Source: a virus
Strand: one strand, 5' to 3'
IMG/VR virus record: IMGVR_UViG_3300022690_001616
Span: 1 to 33,018 of that record
Length of the DNA stretch: 33,018 nucleotides
Part shown: piece after piece, positions 13,723 to 21,029 of the stretch
Position numbering within the stretch: position 1 is the first letter of the stretch
Layout: each line of letters begins with the position of its first letter
The notes under the pieces: generated by a model
Databases searched by the model: none
Seen by the model: only the letters and a program-made list of their open reading frames with translations
What the model was told of the DNA's origin: nothing
Program-made: the position numbers and the translations under genes

Positions 13723-13892
13723 GATGTTGAAATTAGAATTTTGGCTACAACCGCCACAATAGCAATGTCTATCCATGCAGTAAGCCCCATAACTAAAAAC
13801 ACGGGCAACCATACTGCTATTTTCTCGCCATCATCAACATATCTTTTTTCAATCCTTTTATTTGCTATTCGATATACCACATATGTTATCAT
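13719..13892 (-). CDS. Small membrane protein, 57 aa
   Basis: ATG at 13892, stop at 13721-13719, linked to the next gene by ATGA. It has a basic cytoplasmic N-terminal half (YRIANKRIEKRYVDDGEK) followed by a long hydrophobic segment, IAVWLPVFLVMGLTAWIDIA and then IVAVVAKIL, enough for one or two spans. It fills what would otherwise be an unexplained gap. Function unknown; a membrane-bound early protein is the simplest reading. Confidence 0.5.
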   Translation of the reverse strand: MITYVVYRIANKRIEKRYVDDGEKIAVWLPVFLVMGLTAWIDIAIVAVVAKILISTS

Positions 13893-13915
13893 GGTCTTAA
13901 AGGTTAATTGCCGTT

Positions 13916-14116
13916 TTATGATTCGTCTTCACATACCCCGGTTAACGTCTGCAACAAGTGATCATAATCGCCGATCATACCTTCATCTGTGACTTCTTTG
14001 ATTTCATCTTTGCTCCAGCCCTGTTTTTTTGCAGCTTTTGAAAACTCCCCCATTAATATAAACGCATTGCCATCCAACCCAAGTAGCGTTAATTTCACTT
14101 TTTGCTTGTTGCTCAT
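13916..14116 (-). CDS. Conserved small phage protein, first gene of the early operon, 66 aa
   Basis: The start is taken at ATG 14116; the longer open frame from 14182 adds 22 residues with no conserved look. The sequence VKLTLLGLDGNAFILMGEFSK, then QGWSKDEIKEV and GDYDHLLQTL matches a common small phage protein in which GLDGNAFxLMG is followed by GDYxxLL. Its function is unknown. It is the first gene after the 14.2-14.3 kb control region, so probably expressed early. Confidence 0.75.
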   Translation of the reverse strand: MSNKQKVKLTLLGLDGNAFILMGEFSKAAKKQGWSKDEIKEVTDEGMIGDYDHLLQTLTGVCEDES

Positions 14117-14206
14117 AGTCTCAGTATTTAGTAAACTGTTGCAATTCTGTCCAAAGGAAAGCAAAGAAAACATAACACGCAACTATTTATGCGTTTATTT
14201 ATCCAC

Positions 14207-14249
14207 TTATAGGTGCTTATGCCGCGTTTTCTATGGGTTTATAGGTGCT
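14207..14249. repeat. Direct repeat in the early control region
   Basis: TTATAGGTGCT occurs at 14207-14217 and again at 14239-14249, exactly 32 bases apart (about three helical turns), inside the gene-free stretch 14117-14347. On the minus strand each copy reads AGCACCTATAA. The two copies lie between the late terminator and the first early gene, the expected place for a repressor operator or paired promoter elements. No inverted symmetry is seen within each copy. Confidence 0.5.
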
Positions 14250-14271
14250 GCAGACGCAAAAATAATGGTAT

Positions 14272-14302
14272 AAAAAACAAAAACCGCCTGAAATAGACGG
14301 TT
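14272..14302 (-). terminator. Rho-independent terminator of the late operon
   Basis: On the minus strand AACCGTC and GGCGGTT form a 7-pair stem (one G-U) with a 7-base loop, followed by TTTTTGTTTTTT. The G-U is a mismatch on the plus strand, consistent with use in the minus transcript. It lies about 45 bases after the stop of the last membrane-protein gene and closes the structural gene block before the early region. Confidence 0.85.
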
Positions 14303-14347
14303 CTTGCGACGAAAACATAGATCAAAAATAAATCAGACCTGGTAATA

Positions 14348-14677
14348 TTATTGCAATGTATCGGCTCCTTTAACTATTGCTTCATTGATTATCTCTATGA
14401 TAGGTTCGATTTGGTCGGCATCAATTGGCTGACCAGATTTGATTTGTAGATAAATATACCATGCCGCCGATAATCCAAGGGCAAGTTTATACCATTTGCC
14501 ACGCGAAAACTTCATTTTCCCTTTGGGGTTGTGTGGCGTATTTTCCTTGATAGACTTCACAAACGTAGGGCCAACTACTGGAATCAATACTTCTGCCGTA
14601 TCTAAAACCAAGTTTTTTGTAAACTTCCAAAACCTAGTATCCCTAAACTTTTTTTTCGGCTTTATTTGATCATTCAT
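14348..14677 (-). CDS. Membrane protein with holin-like features, 109 aa
   Basis: ATG 14677 is preferred to a TTG at 14704 that would overlap the previous gene. It has a basic N-terminus (IKPKKKFRDTRFWKF), a moderately hydrophobic helix (TAEVLIPVVGPTFV), a second likely membrane segment (ALGLSAAWYIYLQI) and an acidic C-terminus with IEPIIEIINEAI. It is the last gene before the late terminator, beside two other membrane proteins. A role in lysis is possible, but no holin family can be named. Confidence 0.5.
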   Translation of the reverse strand: MNDQIKPKKKFRDTRFWKFTKNLVLDTAEVLIPVVGPTFVKSIKENTPHNPKGKMKFSRGKWYKLALGLSAAWYIYLQIKSGQPIDADQIEPIIEIINEAIVKGADTLQ

Positions 14678-14687
14678 GGTTTTTGAT

Positions 14688-14966
14688 TTAAAGTTTTTTC
14701 TCAATATTATCCATTCGCTTGTTCATTTGTTTTATTTCACCGAGAATCTGATTCATTATATTTATTTGCTCTTCGACTTTTTCAAATTTCTGGTGATGGA
14801 TAGTTGGGTCTTTTAGATGCCCTTCTAATACTCTACTAGCATTAATCACATTCGTCTCTAATGCAGTTAATCGATTTTCTGTATAAACTATATAGCCCAA
14901 CAACAAAATTACTACTGGTATAGCCTGTATAAGTGAGTTAGGCCAATTTATTTTACCTATTGTCAT
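14688..14966 (-). CDS. Membrane-anchored coiled-coil protein, 92 aa
   Basis: One N-terminal transmembrane helix (LIQAIPVVILLLGYIVYT, residues 12-29) followed by an all-helical coiled coil to the end (FEKVEEQINIMNQILGEIKQ and a Lys-rich tail). This layout is shared by i-spanin-like and XhlA-like lysis accessory proteins, but none of their family motifs is clear. It sits between a multi-span protein and a holin-like protein, so a membrane complex is a reasonable inference. Confidence 0.5.
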   Translation of the reverse strand: MTIGKINWPNSLIQAIPVVILLLGYIVYTENRLTALETNVINASRVLEGHLKDPTIHHQKFEKVEEQINIMNQILGEIKQMNKRMDNIEKKL

Positions 14967-14972
14967 AAAACA

Positions 14973-15728
14973 CTATTTAAAGTATTTTGTGGGATCATAG
15001 TTGCCCCATTCGTGTCCATTGTTTTTAGTTGGCTCGGTGTTTTCTCCGTGTCGATTTATTAAATATAATTCGAACTTTTCAGGGTCAATATCAGTGCGCT
15101 TCAGGGTATATTTTTCAAGTGGGAAATCGGATGGTATATCCAGAACAACAAATTTATTGCCCTGTTTAGAAAATTTGCCGATTCTATTATTAACCATGGC
15201 AATATTTGCGCTAAGGGAATCGCCCCGGATTGCTGCATTCCATATTTGCAACCAAGTAGTTGGAGGTTTTGCGCCAAACATAACCACATCAGCATCGTAA
15301 GGGTCGCTCTTTATGTGATCAGATCGCCATTTATGTGTTCTGGCTACTGCCCAAATGAAAATCAATCCAAAAAACACCCAACTGCCCCACGAATCTATCG
15401 TATTAGCATAATTATTAAAGAAATAATTTTTTATGGATAATGTGTGCAACACTTGGTTGACAAGCATTTTTAATGTCACAATAGTGCTGGCTATTAAGAT
15501 TACTATTATCCCGATATATTTTCGGTATATAGATATCCTTACCAGGTATACAATAAGACACTGCATATAAAACATGGTAATGAAAACACAGGCCCAAAGA
15601 AATGTAATCTGTAATTGCGGGTCAACAAATTCATGCACATTGAAGGTAAAAACCAACAATAACGGTAATAGCAAAAATTTTCCTGCTTTTACAACAAGAT
15701 AACCCGCACTTAACAGCCATTGCTTCAT
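14973..15728 (-). CDS. Multi-span membrane protein with cytoplasmic domain, 251 aa
   Basis: The start at ATG 15728 overlaps the upstream TAA (TAATG); the longer reading to 15761 would overlap that gene more. Four hydrophobic segments lie in the first 140 residues. A soluble C-terminal domain of about 110 residues follows, with YDADVVMFGAKPPTTW, an N-rich helix and a KFVVLDIPSDFPLEKYTL strand. The C-terminal domain resembles small phage proteins of unknown function. Function unknown; its position suggests a late membrane role. Confidence 0.6.
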   Translation of the reverse strand: MKQWLLSAGYLVVKAGKFLLLPLLLVFTFNVHEFVDPQLQITFLWACVFITMFYMQCLIVYLVRISIYRKYIGIIVILIASTIVTLKMLVNQVLHTLSIKNYFFNNYANTIDSWGSWVFFGLIFIWAVARTHKWRSDHIKSDPYDADVVMFGAKPPTTWLQIWNAAIRGDSLSANIAMVNNRIGKFSKQGNKFVVLDIPSDFPLEKYTLKRTDIDPEKFELYLINRHGENTEPTKNNGHEWGNYDPTKYFK

Positions 15729-16087
15729 TATGCAGGCAATCCGTCTACAATAGTGCCCCACCCACCAGTAACGGAAGTATCACCAAGATCTTCAAGCTCA
15801 CTAGCTGTTCTATTCTTGATATCGCCTGCTAGATCAGTAAGGCTTTCAGATGTTCCTTCACCTGTCGTTACGACTCTCGGGCCAATAAGAGCAACAGCAT
15901 CATCAATGCGAATTGAAATATTTACTGTAGCCATCTGTGATGCTGTAAGGTCTGCTAGATGACCCAATAATTGTTCGTCTGTATAATTTAGATGTGAACT
16001 CATATTATCGTTGTTATTGTCGTTATCATTGTCATTGCCGTTGTTGTCGTTGTTGTCGTTGTCTTCATTTAAATGTAAATCTTGCAT
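15728..16087 (-). CDS. Hypothetical protein with Asn/Asp repeat N-terminus
   Basis: Up to 119 aa. Residues 8-28 are almost pure Asn and Asp, encoded by a low-complexity triplet tract, then a Met (residue 29, MSSHLNYTDEQLL) that could be the real start. The remaining 90 residues form a helix, a strand pair (MATVNISIRIDDAVALIGPRV) and a helical linker ending GGWGTIVDGLPA. It lies after the tail-terminator-like gene. No family recognised; possibly a minor virion protein. Confidence 0.55.
   Translation of the reverse strand: MQDLHLNEDNDNNDNNGNDNDNDNNNDNMSSHLNYTDEQLLGHLADLTASQMATVNISIRIDDAVALIGPRVVTTGEGTSESLTDLAGDIKNRTASELEDLGDTSVTGGWGTIVDGLPA
16004..16066. repeat. Low-complexity Asn/Asp codon tract
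   Basis: A run of near-perfect GAC and AAC/AAT triplets on the minus strand encodes the Asn/Asp-rich stretch (residues 8-28) at the start of the 119-residue gene. Triplet tracts of this kind are prone to slippage, so copy number may vary between isolates. It overlaps the coding region and shows no array of spaced repeats. Confidence 0.7.
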
Positions 16088-16112
16088 GATAGTTTATTTA
16101 AGGTTAAAATAA

Positions 16113-16709
16113 TTAGGATACAATATACACATATCCCTTTTCAGTTAATTCCAATTTTATTGTAGTTGTTGACAACGCAATATTAGGGGGTGTTGTTAAT
16201 TCAACGTCTTCACTGGCTCTCACTAAAAAATTTAGTCGCCCCATCATAACGTGTTCTTTCTCGGTTCTATCTGGTTCAGCAATCGTTAACTCTTGAACTT
16301 CGGTGTGTCCTATATTTCCTCTTACAAATGCCAAAGTATCATATCCAGGGTTTTCCAGTATGGCACGAACCATACCTAAAATGCGTTGTAGTTTTATCGA
16401 TGAAAGATTGTCGCCATCGTCTGAGTCTGTGGATTTTGCTGACACATAACCATCGATATTATACAAATAACTTCCATCGACTTGTATTGCATTTTTATTA
16501 TCAAAGGGGCCACGTGCAAGATTCACACTCAAAAAATTAAGTTCAGTTATGTTAAAAGATTTATATCGCTCAATGCCGACTGTTGGGTTTAGGCTCGCAT
16601 CGCCATGTTTGGCAAGCTGATTAGACAGTTCATCCGCTAAAATTAACCCAATCCTGTCTCGAATAAGCTCAAAGTTCTGTTGCGGAATTAGATTATCAAT
16701 TATCGCCAT
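16113..16709 (-). CDS. Tail-terminator or tail-completion-like protein
   Basis: 198 aa. The N-terminal helix NFELIRDRIGLILADELSNQLA, then a strand-rich middle with an INELNFLSVNL-type segment, an acidic loop, and a C-terminal beta region (IALSTTTIKLELTEKGYVYIV) recall gp37/terminator-type proteins that cap the tail tube. I cannot confirm it from signature residues. It follows the second structural protein by TAATG and ends the structural block. Moderate call from position and layout. Confidence 0.4.
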   Translation of the reverse strand: MAIIDNLIPQQNFELIRDRIGLILADELSNQLAKHGDASLNPTVGIERYKSFNITELNFLSVNLARGPFDNKNAIQVDGSYLYNIDGYVSAKSTDSDDGDNLSSIKLQRILGMVRAILENPGYDTLAFVRGNIGHTEVQELTIAEPDRTEKEHVMMGRLNFLVRASEDVELTTPPNIALSTTTIKLELTEKGYVYIVS

Positions 16710-17665
16710 TAGTCTATTTCATAGCCGTGAACTACTCCGCTAATTTCTAAACTTGAATTACAGCTTATTTGTAATTTTTTATCTGCAACAGTTGAAACAA
16801 AAACACTATTGCTGATATTTAAGGCATAGTCCCTGTCTTTTTTGAGCTTCCCTTTAAACAAGGGTTGATTACTGGTTTCTTCGAATATTAAGATGGTGTC
16901 TGATTCGCTCCCTCCGTTTTCTGCTGCCGTAAAATGATAGCTGGTTATGACAAATCTTTTACCCGCTGACGGTGTAAAGATTGTCGATGTTCCGATTGAG
17001 GCCTTTACAAAATCTTGATGGAATATTGGGAAGCCGATTAGATGAGGTGGTGGCGATATATTACTAGACCCTCCCGCAATTAATGATCCTTCTGAAATGG
17101 CTATTTCACGTGTAACATTACCAATCACAGAACCATTACTATTACCAGTAATATCGGTTTCGATTCTTATCGTATTGTAACAAGTAATCGAGCCTATAAA
17201 ATCACCTTCTTCAGAACAAACATCTGAACACTTCCCTGTTCCTTTAGCAAATAAAACCATTGGATGAAAGTTCACACCATCATAACTGCCTAAGAATTTA
17301 ACTTGTCCTGCGGTTGGAGGAACTAAATGAAATCCGATTGTGTTGTAACCACCAGTGTCAAAGTCAAATACAGACCCCGATTGCAGCCCCACTACGCCTG
17401 GTCCACCTTCTGTGCCAAAAAACAGAGATGTTGCTCCTGGGTCTTTAATTAAATCATATATTTTACCAACTAATTCTGCAGATGAATTTGATTGGGGTAT
17501 AATATCCTGGAAGTTTTCATAGAACAACTTTCCATTGTTTGATCTTAGACCAACAAAATCGCCTGAGAAAAAAGCTTCTGTATCATTTTTGGCAACAACA
17601 AACTGATCGCCATTAGCAATGGTTACAAGTAATGTGGTTTTTCCGTTGTTCTCAATCTTAATCAT
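16709..17665 (-). CDS. Virion structural protein, paralogous N-terminal domain
   Basis: 318 aa. The first 70 or so residues parallel those of the gene at 18056-19090 (shared pattern TTL-VT-NGD, FS-D-VG, FY-x-x-F-x-x-I-P-x-S). The rest is beta-rich, with a lectin-like middle (TGGYNTIGFHLVPP) and a C-terminal SGVVHGYEID strand. It contains Gly-rich loops and four Cys. It is likely a head or neck surface protein; the two paralogues flank a gpFII-like joining gene. Function beyond that is unknown. Confidence 0.5.
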   Translation of the reverse strand: MIKIENNGKTTLLVTIANGDQFVVAKNDTEAFFSGDFVGLRSNNGKLFYENFQDIIPQSNSSAELVGKIYDLIKDPGATSLFFGTEGGPGVVGLQSGSVFDFDTGGYNTIGFHLVPPTAGQVKFLGSYDGVNFHPMVLFAKGTGKCSDVCSEEGDFIGSITCYNTIRIETDITGNSNGSVIGNVTREIAISEGSLIAGGSSNISPPPHLIGFPIFHQDFVKASIGTSTIFTPSAGKRFVITSYHFTAAENGGSESDTILIFEETSNQPLFKGKLKKDRDYALNISNSVFVSTVADKKLQISCNSSLEISGVVHGYEID

Positions 17666-17675
17666 AAGCTAAAAT

Positions 17676-18056
17676 TTATGCCTGAAAATCTCCTAATAAA
17701 CATACTATTAAACCTGTTGTTTCATTTGGATAAGTGTCTTCAATCTTATATGTTATGTTCAAGCCTGTGCTATCGGCAACCGTTACTTTGTGATCCTTCA
17801 AATCAACTTCTCCGGCCGCGTTTCTTATAGGGTAATCTCCAATACCTGTCGCATTTTCATGAAACGATATATGAGCGTTTTTGGCATTAACAGGATTTCC
17901 ATCAGTGTCAATTTGAAGATGAGTCTTTGAATGCAACCCGTTTATTACTGCTGTTTCCCCATAATCAGGTGCTAATAATGTCATTGGAACACCAAAGTCA
18001 TTAGCATTTTCGACAATGTTTTTAATGTCAATTCTTGATTGGGCTATTAATCCCAT
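17676..18056 (-). CDS. Head-tail joining protein, gpFII-like
   Basis: 126 aa. It opens with a helix (IAQSRIDIKNIVENANDFG) and continues FGVPMTLLAPDYGETAVING, SKTHLQIDTDGNPVNAK and AHISFHENATGIG. This follows the layout of lambda gpFII-like proteins, with a variable insert between a P-x-TLL strand and an H-I-x-F strand. Such proteins sit at the head-tail interface. The start overlaps the upstream TAA. The call rests on layout and place after the capsid genes. Confidence 0.55.
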   Translation of the reverse strand: MGLIAQSRIDIKNIVENANDFGVPMTLLAPDYGETAVINGLHSKTHLQIDTDGNPVNAKNAHISFHENATGIGDYPIRNAAGEVDLKDHKVTVADSTGLNITYKIEDTYPNETTGLIVCLLGDFQA

Positions 18057-19090
18057 TATGATGGATTAGTTACTGAAATTAGAGAACCAAACGCAGCTGT
18101 CTGAGCATTCCCGCCTCCGCTAACCCTTTTTACATCTATCCAAAAATCTGTTTTTTCAGATAATTGGCGCGGAGCATCATCGGTTAATCCAAACACCCCG
18201 CTAAAATCCACTATTTTTCTCGCCATTATTTTTGGGGTAAATGGTGCAGCAACAACATCAGCACTTCCCCTTTGTAGCATAAGCATTTCAGCGGTATTTG
18301 AATCAGATGCTTCTAAAAATAATTGAGTGATAAATGAAGTTTGGCCCAATGGAACAGTGAATACGAATTGATTTGACCTGCTTTCGCCTGTTTTTATAAT
18401 GCTTAAAACAGTATTCGTGTCAGCATTTTCAATAATTATATCACCAGCATTTCCTGCCCCATAGGTCCCAGTAGTTTTAACTAGCACAAAATTAACCCTG
18501 ATAAACGATGCGCTAGTTGATGAGCTGGCACTTGCTCCTGCTAATGTTATGTCTTCGGATATTGAACTAAAATTTGCATCAAGGCCAAAAACGGTTAAGG
18601 TTCTTGCGTTTGCACCTGCTGCTGCGTCTGCAGCATTCCCCCCTGACTTAACTCTAAGTTTTTCTGCTGCTTCTGGAAATACGTATATTCCACCACCTTC
18701 CCATAAGGTAGCAAATGAAGCCCCTACGACTGTATTTGCACCATTTAAATTTACACTTGCTTCATCTCCAATGAACCCTCTGGCCCGATCCATTCTATTG
18801 GCAGAGACATTTCTAACTACTTGAACCTCGCTGTCTTTGTTTAATACTTGGTCTGTTGTGGCGAACAATCCAATAAAAGCAGTTATTGCATTTACCAAGG
18901 CTTGCGCCGATATTGATACAGGTGAAATATTATTGAAATCATCATAAAATAGCACCTTGTTATTAACGATTATTCCAACCTGGTCAGCCGAAAAAATAAT
19001 GTCACTAACACCTTTGGGAATAATATGATTGTCGCCATTGTCAAGTGTAACCTTTAAGGTTGTAATTGTATTGTCTTCAACGGTTATCAT
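18056..19090 (-). CDS. Virion structural protein, paralogous N-terminal domain
   Basis: 344 aa. The N-terminal 70 residues are paralogous to those of the protein at 16709-17665. The remaining part is Ala/Ser/Gly-rich, with TYGAGNAGDIIIENADTN, then FTVPLGQTSFITQLF and a closing segment LSEKTDFWIDVKRV. The latter resembles structural proteins of marine phages with a TxPxG-TxFIT strand. No membrane segment or signal. Likely a head or neck decoration-type component; a role in adsorption is possible but not shown. Confidence 0.5.
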   Translation of the reverse strand: MITVEDNTITTLKVTLDNGDNHIIPKGVSDIIFSADQVGIIVNNKVLFYDDFNNISPVSISAQALVNAITAFIGLFATTDQVLNKDSEVQVVRNVSANRMDRARGFIGDEASVNLNGANTVVGASFATLWEGGGIYVFPEAAEKLRVKSGGNAADAAAGANARTLTVFGLDANFSSISEDITLAGASASSSTSASFIRVNFVLVKTTGTYGAGNAGDIIIENADTNTVLSIIKTGESRSNQFVFTVPLGQTSFITQLFLEASDSNTAEMLMLQRGSADVVAAPFTPKIMARKIVDFSGVFGLTDDAPRQLSEKTDFWIDVKRVSGGGNAQTAAFGSLISVTNPS

Positions 19091-19097
19091 GTCCTAT

Positions 19098-19132
19098 AAA
19101 AAGGGAGGGCGCACCATTGCTGATAACGCCCT
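19098..19132 (-). terminator. Terminator-like hairpin between capsid and structural genes
   Basis: On the minus strand AGGGCG (19132-19127) pairs with CGCCCT (19111-19106), extended by a T-G pair. The sequence then continues CCC and TTTTT (19102-19098). The loop is about 15 bases, longer than usual, and the stem is short, so it is likely a partial terminator or attenuator. It lies in the 63-base gap after the HeH-domain gene and would lower expression of the following structural genes relative to the capsid. Confidence 0.55.
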
Positions 19133-19153
19133 TGATTGCACAACTTGAAAAGA

Positions 19154-19501
19154 TTATTCCTGAACTGAGTATAGCGCATATAGTTCCTTTTTCTGCGCTT
19201 TTTCTTTATAAAATATCCCTTTATTGTCCAACTCTATTTTTATTTCGTTGGCGCTGATATCACCATATTCCTTGATGGTGTTTACTGGACTAGGATCGGG
19301 CGTGGGTTCTGGTGTTTCGACTTGTTTAACTGGTGCAACCGGCGCAACTGGTTTGTCTTCTTTTGGTCTTAAAAAACCATCCTTGACTAGCTGTGGAACA
19401 CTACCTGGAATAAAACTGGCTTCTGTTACCGTCTCACCGCTACGATAAATGTTGTTACCACTACCGCCAACTGAAGTTGTAATTACAACGTATTCTGCCA
19501 T
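19154..19501 (-). CDS. HeH/LEM-domain phage protein, 115 aa
   Basis: Begins with a short beta region (YVVITTSVGGSGNNIYRSGETV), has a Pro/Thr/Val-rich linker (residues 48-75), and closes with ISANEIKIELDNKGIFYKEK followed by ELYALY (residues 81-112). The last part is an HeH (helix-extended loop-helix) fold, a small relative of SAP/LEM domains seen in phage proteins near capsid genes. It lies directly after the capsid gene. The position suggests head completion, comparable in place to lambda gpFI. Confidence 0.65.
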   Translation of the reverse strand: MAEYVVITTSVGGSGNNIYRSGETVTEASFIPGSVPQLVKDGFLRPKEDKPVAPVAPVKQVETPEPTPDPSPVNTIKEYGDISANEIKIELDNKGIFYKEKAQKKELYALYSVQE

Positions 19502-19511
19502 AGTTTATTTT

Positions 19512-20561
19512 TTATGCAACCACTTGTAAAGTATATATCATGTCTACCCCAACAGGGATAGCTACTGGTGCGCTGCTAATTCTGTAATCGTGAGTTTTGT
19601 TCCAGCTGTCACGCTTATCATCAAAGAAATATCTTCCAGTGTTTATTACTGGATTGTCAGTATCTATTAATTGAGGGACAGCCGCGTATGCAAGACTAAA
19701 TCTTGGTTGTTGTGGTAAGAAAACAACATTCTTATCATTCATATAAGGTGTAGAAACACCTGAAAGATCAAAAAACTCTGGATAAGAAAAAATGTTAAAA
19801 ATATATGAGCCTGCTGAAACAGAACCGTGTAAAGCTGCACCCACTGAATTTTCCTGTGGCTCACGTATAACCATCCTGTCAAGTCTACGTGCATTGTTTT
19901 CAGCAAGGAAAACATCATTGGCCCAAAAGTCACGAAGGGCTGTTTCTCCAAATATTAGGTTAATGGTTCTTCCCCGAATCTTACCTTTTTGACGTAAAAA
20001 TGTCGCGCCATCTTCAAGGTCATTAAATACATTTACTCCCACCGTGGCCCAATAATTACCAGCCCCCTTGTCAACTAAAGAGTCTGCTTTACGTTTGAAA
20101 TCAATGTTAATTCCTTTGGTTAGCGTAACGATACCTGTCTCGAGAACTTGGGCACATTGTCTTTCAATGCTGCGATCAATTTTGTCTTGTAACATTCCAA
20201 GATGCTCGGCAACACCTTCAATAAAATTGGCAACAGCTGAAGCATCAATGGCCGTTGAGCCAAACATCCTGTCGTATAGATCCAATGAAGTTGCGTCGAA
20301 ATATTCACTATACAATGGCGGCTCAAATATCTTTTCAGTGGAAAGGCTGAATTGATTACGATTACCTTCTGTTCCGCGTTCAACATCAACAGCAATTTTC
20401 TCAGTGCCGCGTTGAACTTCAATCGAAATCTGTTTGGTAGCGCTTATTTTATCTACGAAAAATGAACGAAGAAATCCCAAAGGCGAAATACGCTCTTTGT
20501 AAACATCTACCAACATGCTGGTAAATAATGCTCTTGCTTGACTTGCTGGAATCGTTGCCAT
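19512..20561 (-). CDS. Major capsid protein E family
   Basis: 349 aa, close to lambda gpE in length. It carries the family layout: FLRSFFVDKISATKQISIEV, IAVDVERGTEGNR, PPLYSEYFDA, then a long helix with DKIDRSIERQCAQVLETGI, the sequence FKRKADSLVDKG, a W-rich segment and a final S-x-K/T-beta end. This is the HK97-fold shell protein. It lies after the decoration protein and before the HeH protein, the usual lambda-like order. Confidence 0.9.
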   Translation of the reverse strand: MATIPASQARALFTSMLVDVYKERISPLGFLRSFFVDKISATKQISIEVQRGTEKIAVDVERGTEGNRNQFSLSTEKIFEPPLYSEYFDATSLDLYDRMFGSTAIDASAVANFIEGVAEHLGMLQDKIDRSIERQCAQVLETGIVTLTKGINIDFKRKADSLVDKGAGNYWATVGVNVFNDLEDGATFLRQKGKIRGRTINLIFGETALRDFWANDVFLAENNARRLDRMVIREPQENSVGAALHGSVSAGSYIFNIFSYPEFFDLSGVSTPYMNDKNVVFLPQQPRFSLAYAAVPQLIDTDNPVINTGRYFFDDKRDSWNKTHDYRISSAPVAIPVGVDMIYTLQVVA

Positions 20562-20584
20562 TGTCTTACTTTTTTATTTTAATC

Positions 20585-21028
20585 TTATCGATTGTCTGTT
20601 GCTGTTAATTCGTCACCGCCAACAAGTATTACGCCTACGGTATCTGCCCCAATTCTGTCTCCTAAAGTCTTAGATTCAATCACGGTGGTAATTGAGTCTA
20701 AGCCGTTGAAAATAAGTTTTGATTCTACCACATCACCAGCAATACAAACTGACAAACTAACCGTTTCACCTGCTGATACTACACGTGTTTGTTTTAATAT
20801 CCCTACAGGAAATTGGCTTCCATTTGAGGCATTTGATACCAAAACAACCATTAGATTGGTTCCCGCAATACGGCCCATTATAGTTCCGGCTGTCAGGGTA
20901 ACATCACCATAACCACTATTGTTGAACGAAATGTCTTTATAGCGGTTATCCCTAACAAATATCTTTGATACATCAGTATCAATTATCGCTTGTTGCCCGG
21001 TGTTTGAGACTGTTGTTTGAATGCTCAT
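20585..21028 (-). CDS. Head decoration protein
   Basis: 147 aa. Follows the pattern of the HDPD family: NNSGYGDVTLTAGTIMGRI, then VVLVSNASNGSQFPVGIL, then SLSVCIAGDVVESKL and GDRIGADTVGVILVGGDEL. The protein stabilises the expanded capsid from outside. It lies between protease and capsid genes, as in lambda (D before E). The start is ATG 21028, one base after the protease stop. Confidence 0.85.
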   Translation of the reverse strand: MSIQTTVSNTGQQAIIDTDVSKIFVRDNRYKDISFNNSGYGDVTLTAGTIMGRIAGTNLMVVLVSNASNGSQFPVGILKQTRVVSAGETVSLSVCIAGDVVESKLIFNGLDSITTVIESKTLGDRIGADTVGVILVGGDELTATDNR

Positions 21029-21029
21029 A

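Noticed and set aside
13714-13992. 92-codon plus-strand frame over the gap at 13.8-13.9 kb
   Set aside because: The gap is better explained by the 57-residue minus-strand membrane protein with an ATGA link. The plus frame has no coupling and no motif.
14257-14281. TATTTTTG as an early promoter at the left of the 14.3 kb terminator
   Set aside because: The nearest TTTG lies only 13 bases upstream of it, too short for the Bacteroidota promoter, and it falls in the terminator U-tract. It is only mentioned as a weak element.
15729-15761. Longer N-terminus of the multi-span membrane protein
   Set aside because: The extension lies inside the upstream gene, whereas ATG 15728 shares a base with its stop codon as in many other pairs here.
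16004-16066. CRISPR-like or iteron array
   Set aside because: The repeat is a triplet codon tract without spacers and lies within a coding frame.
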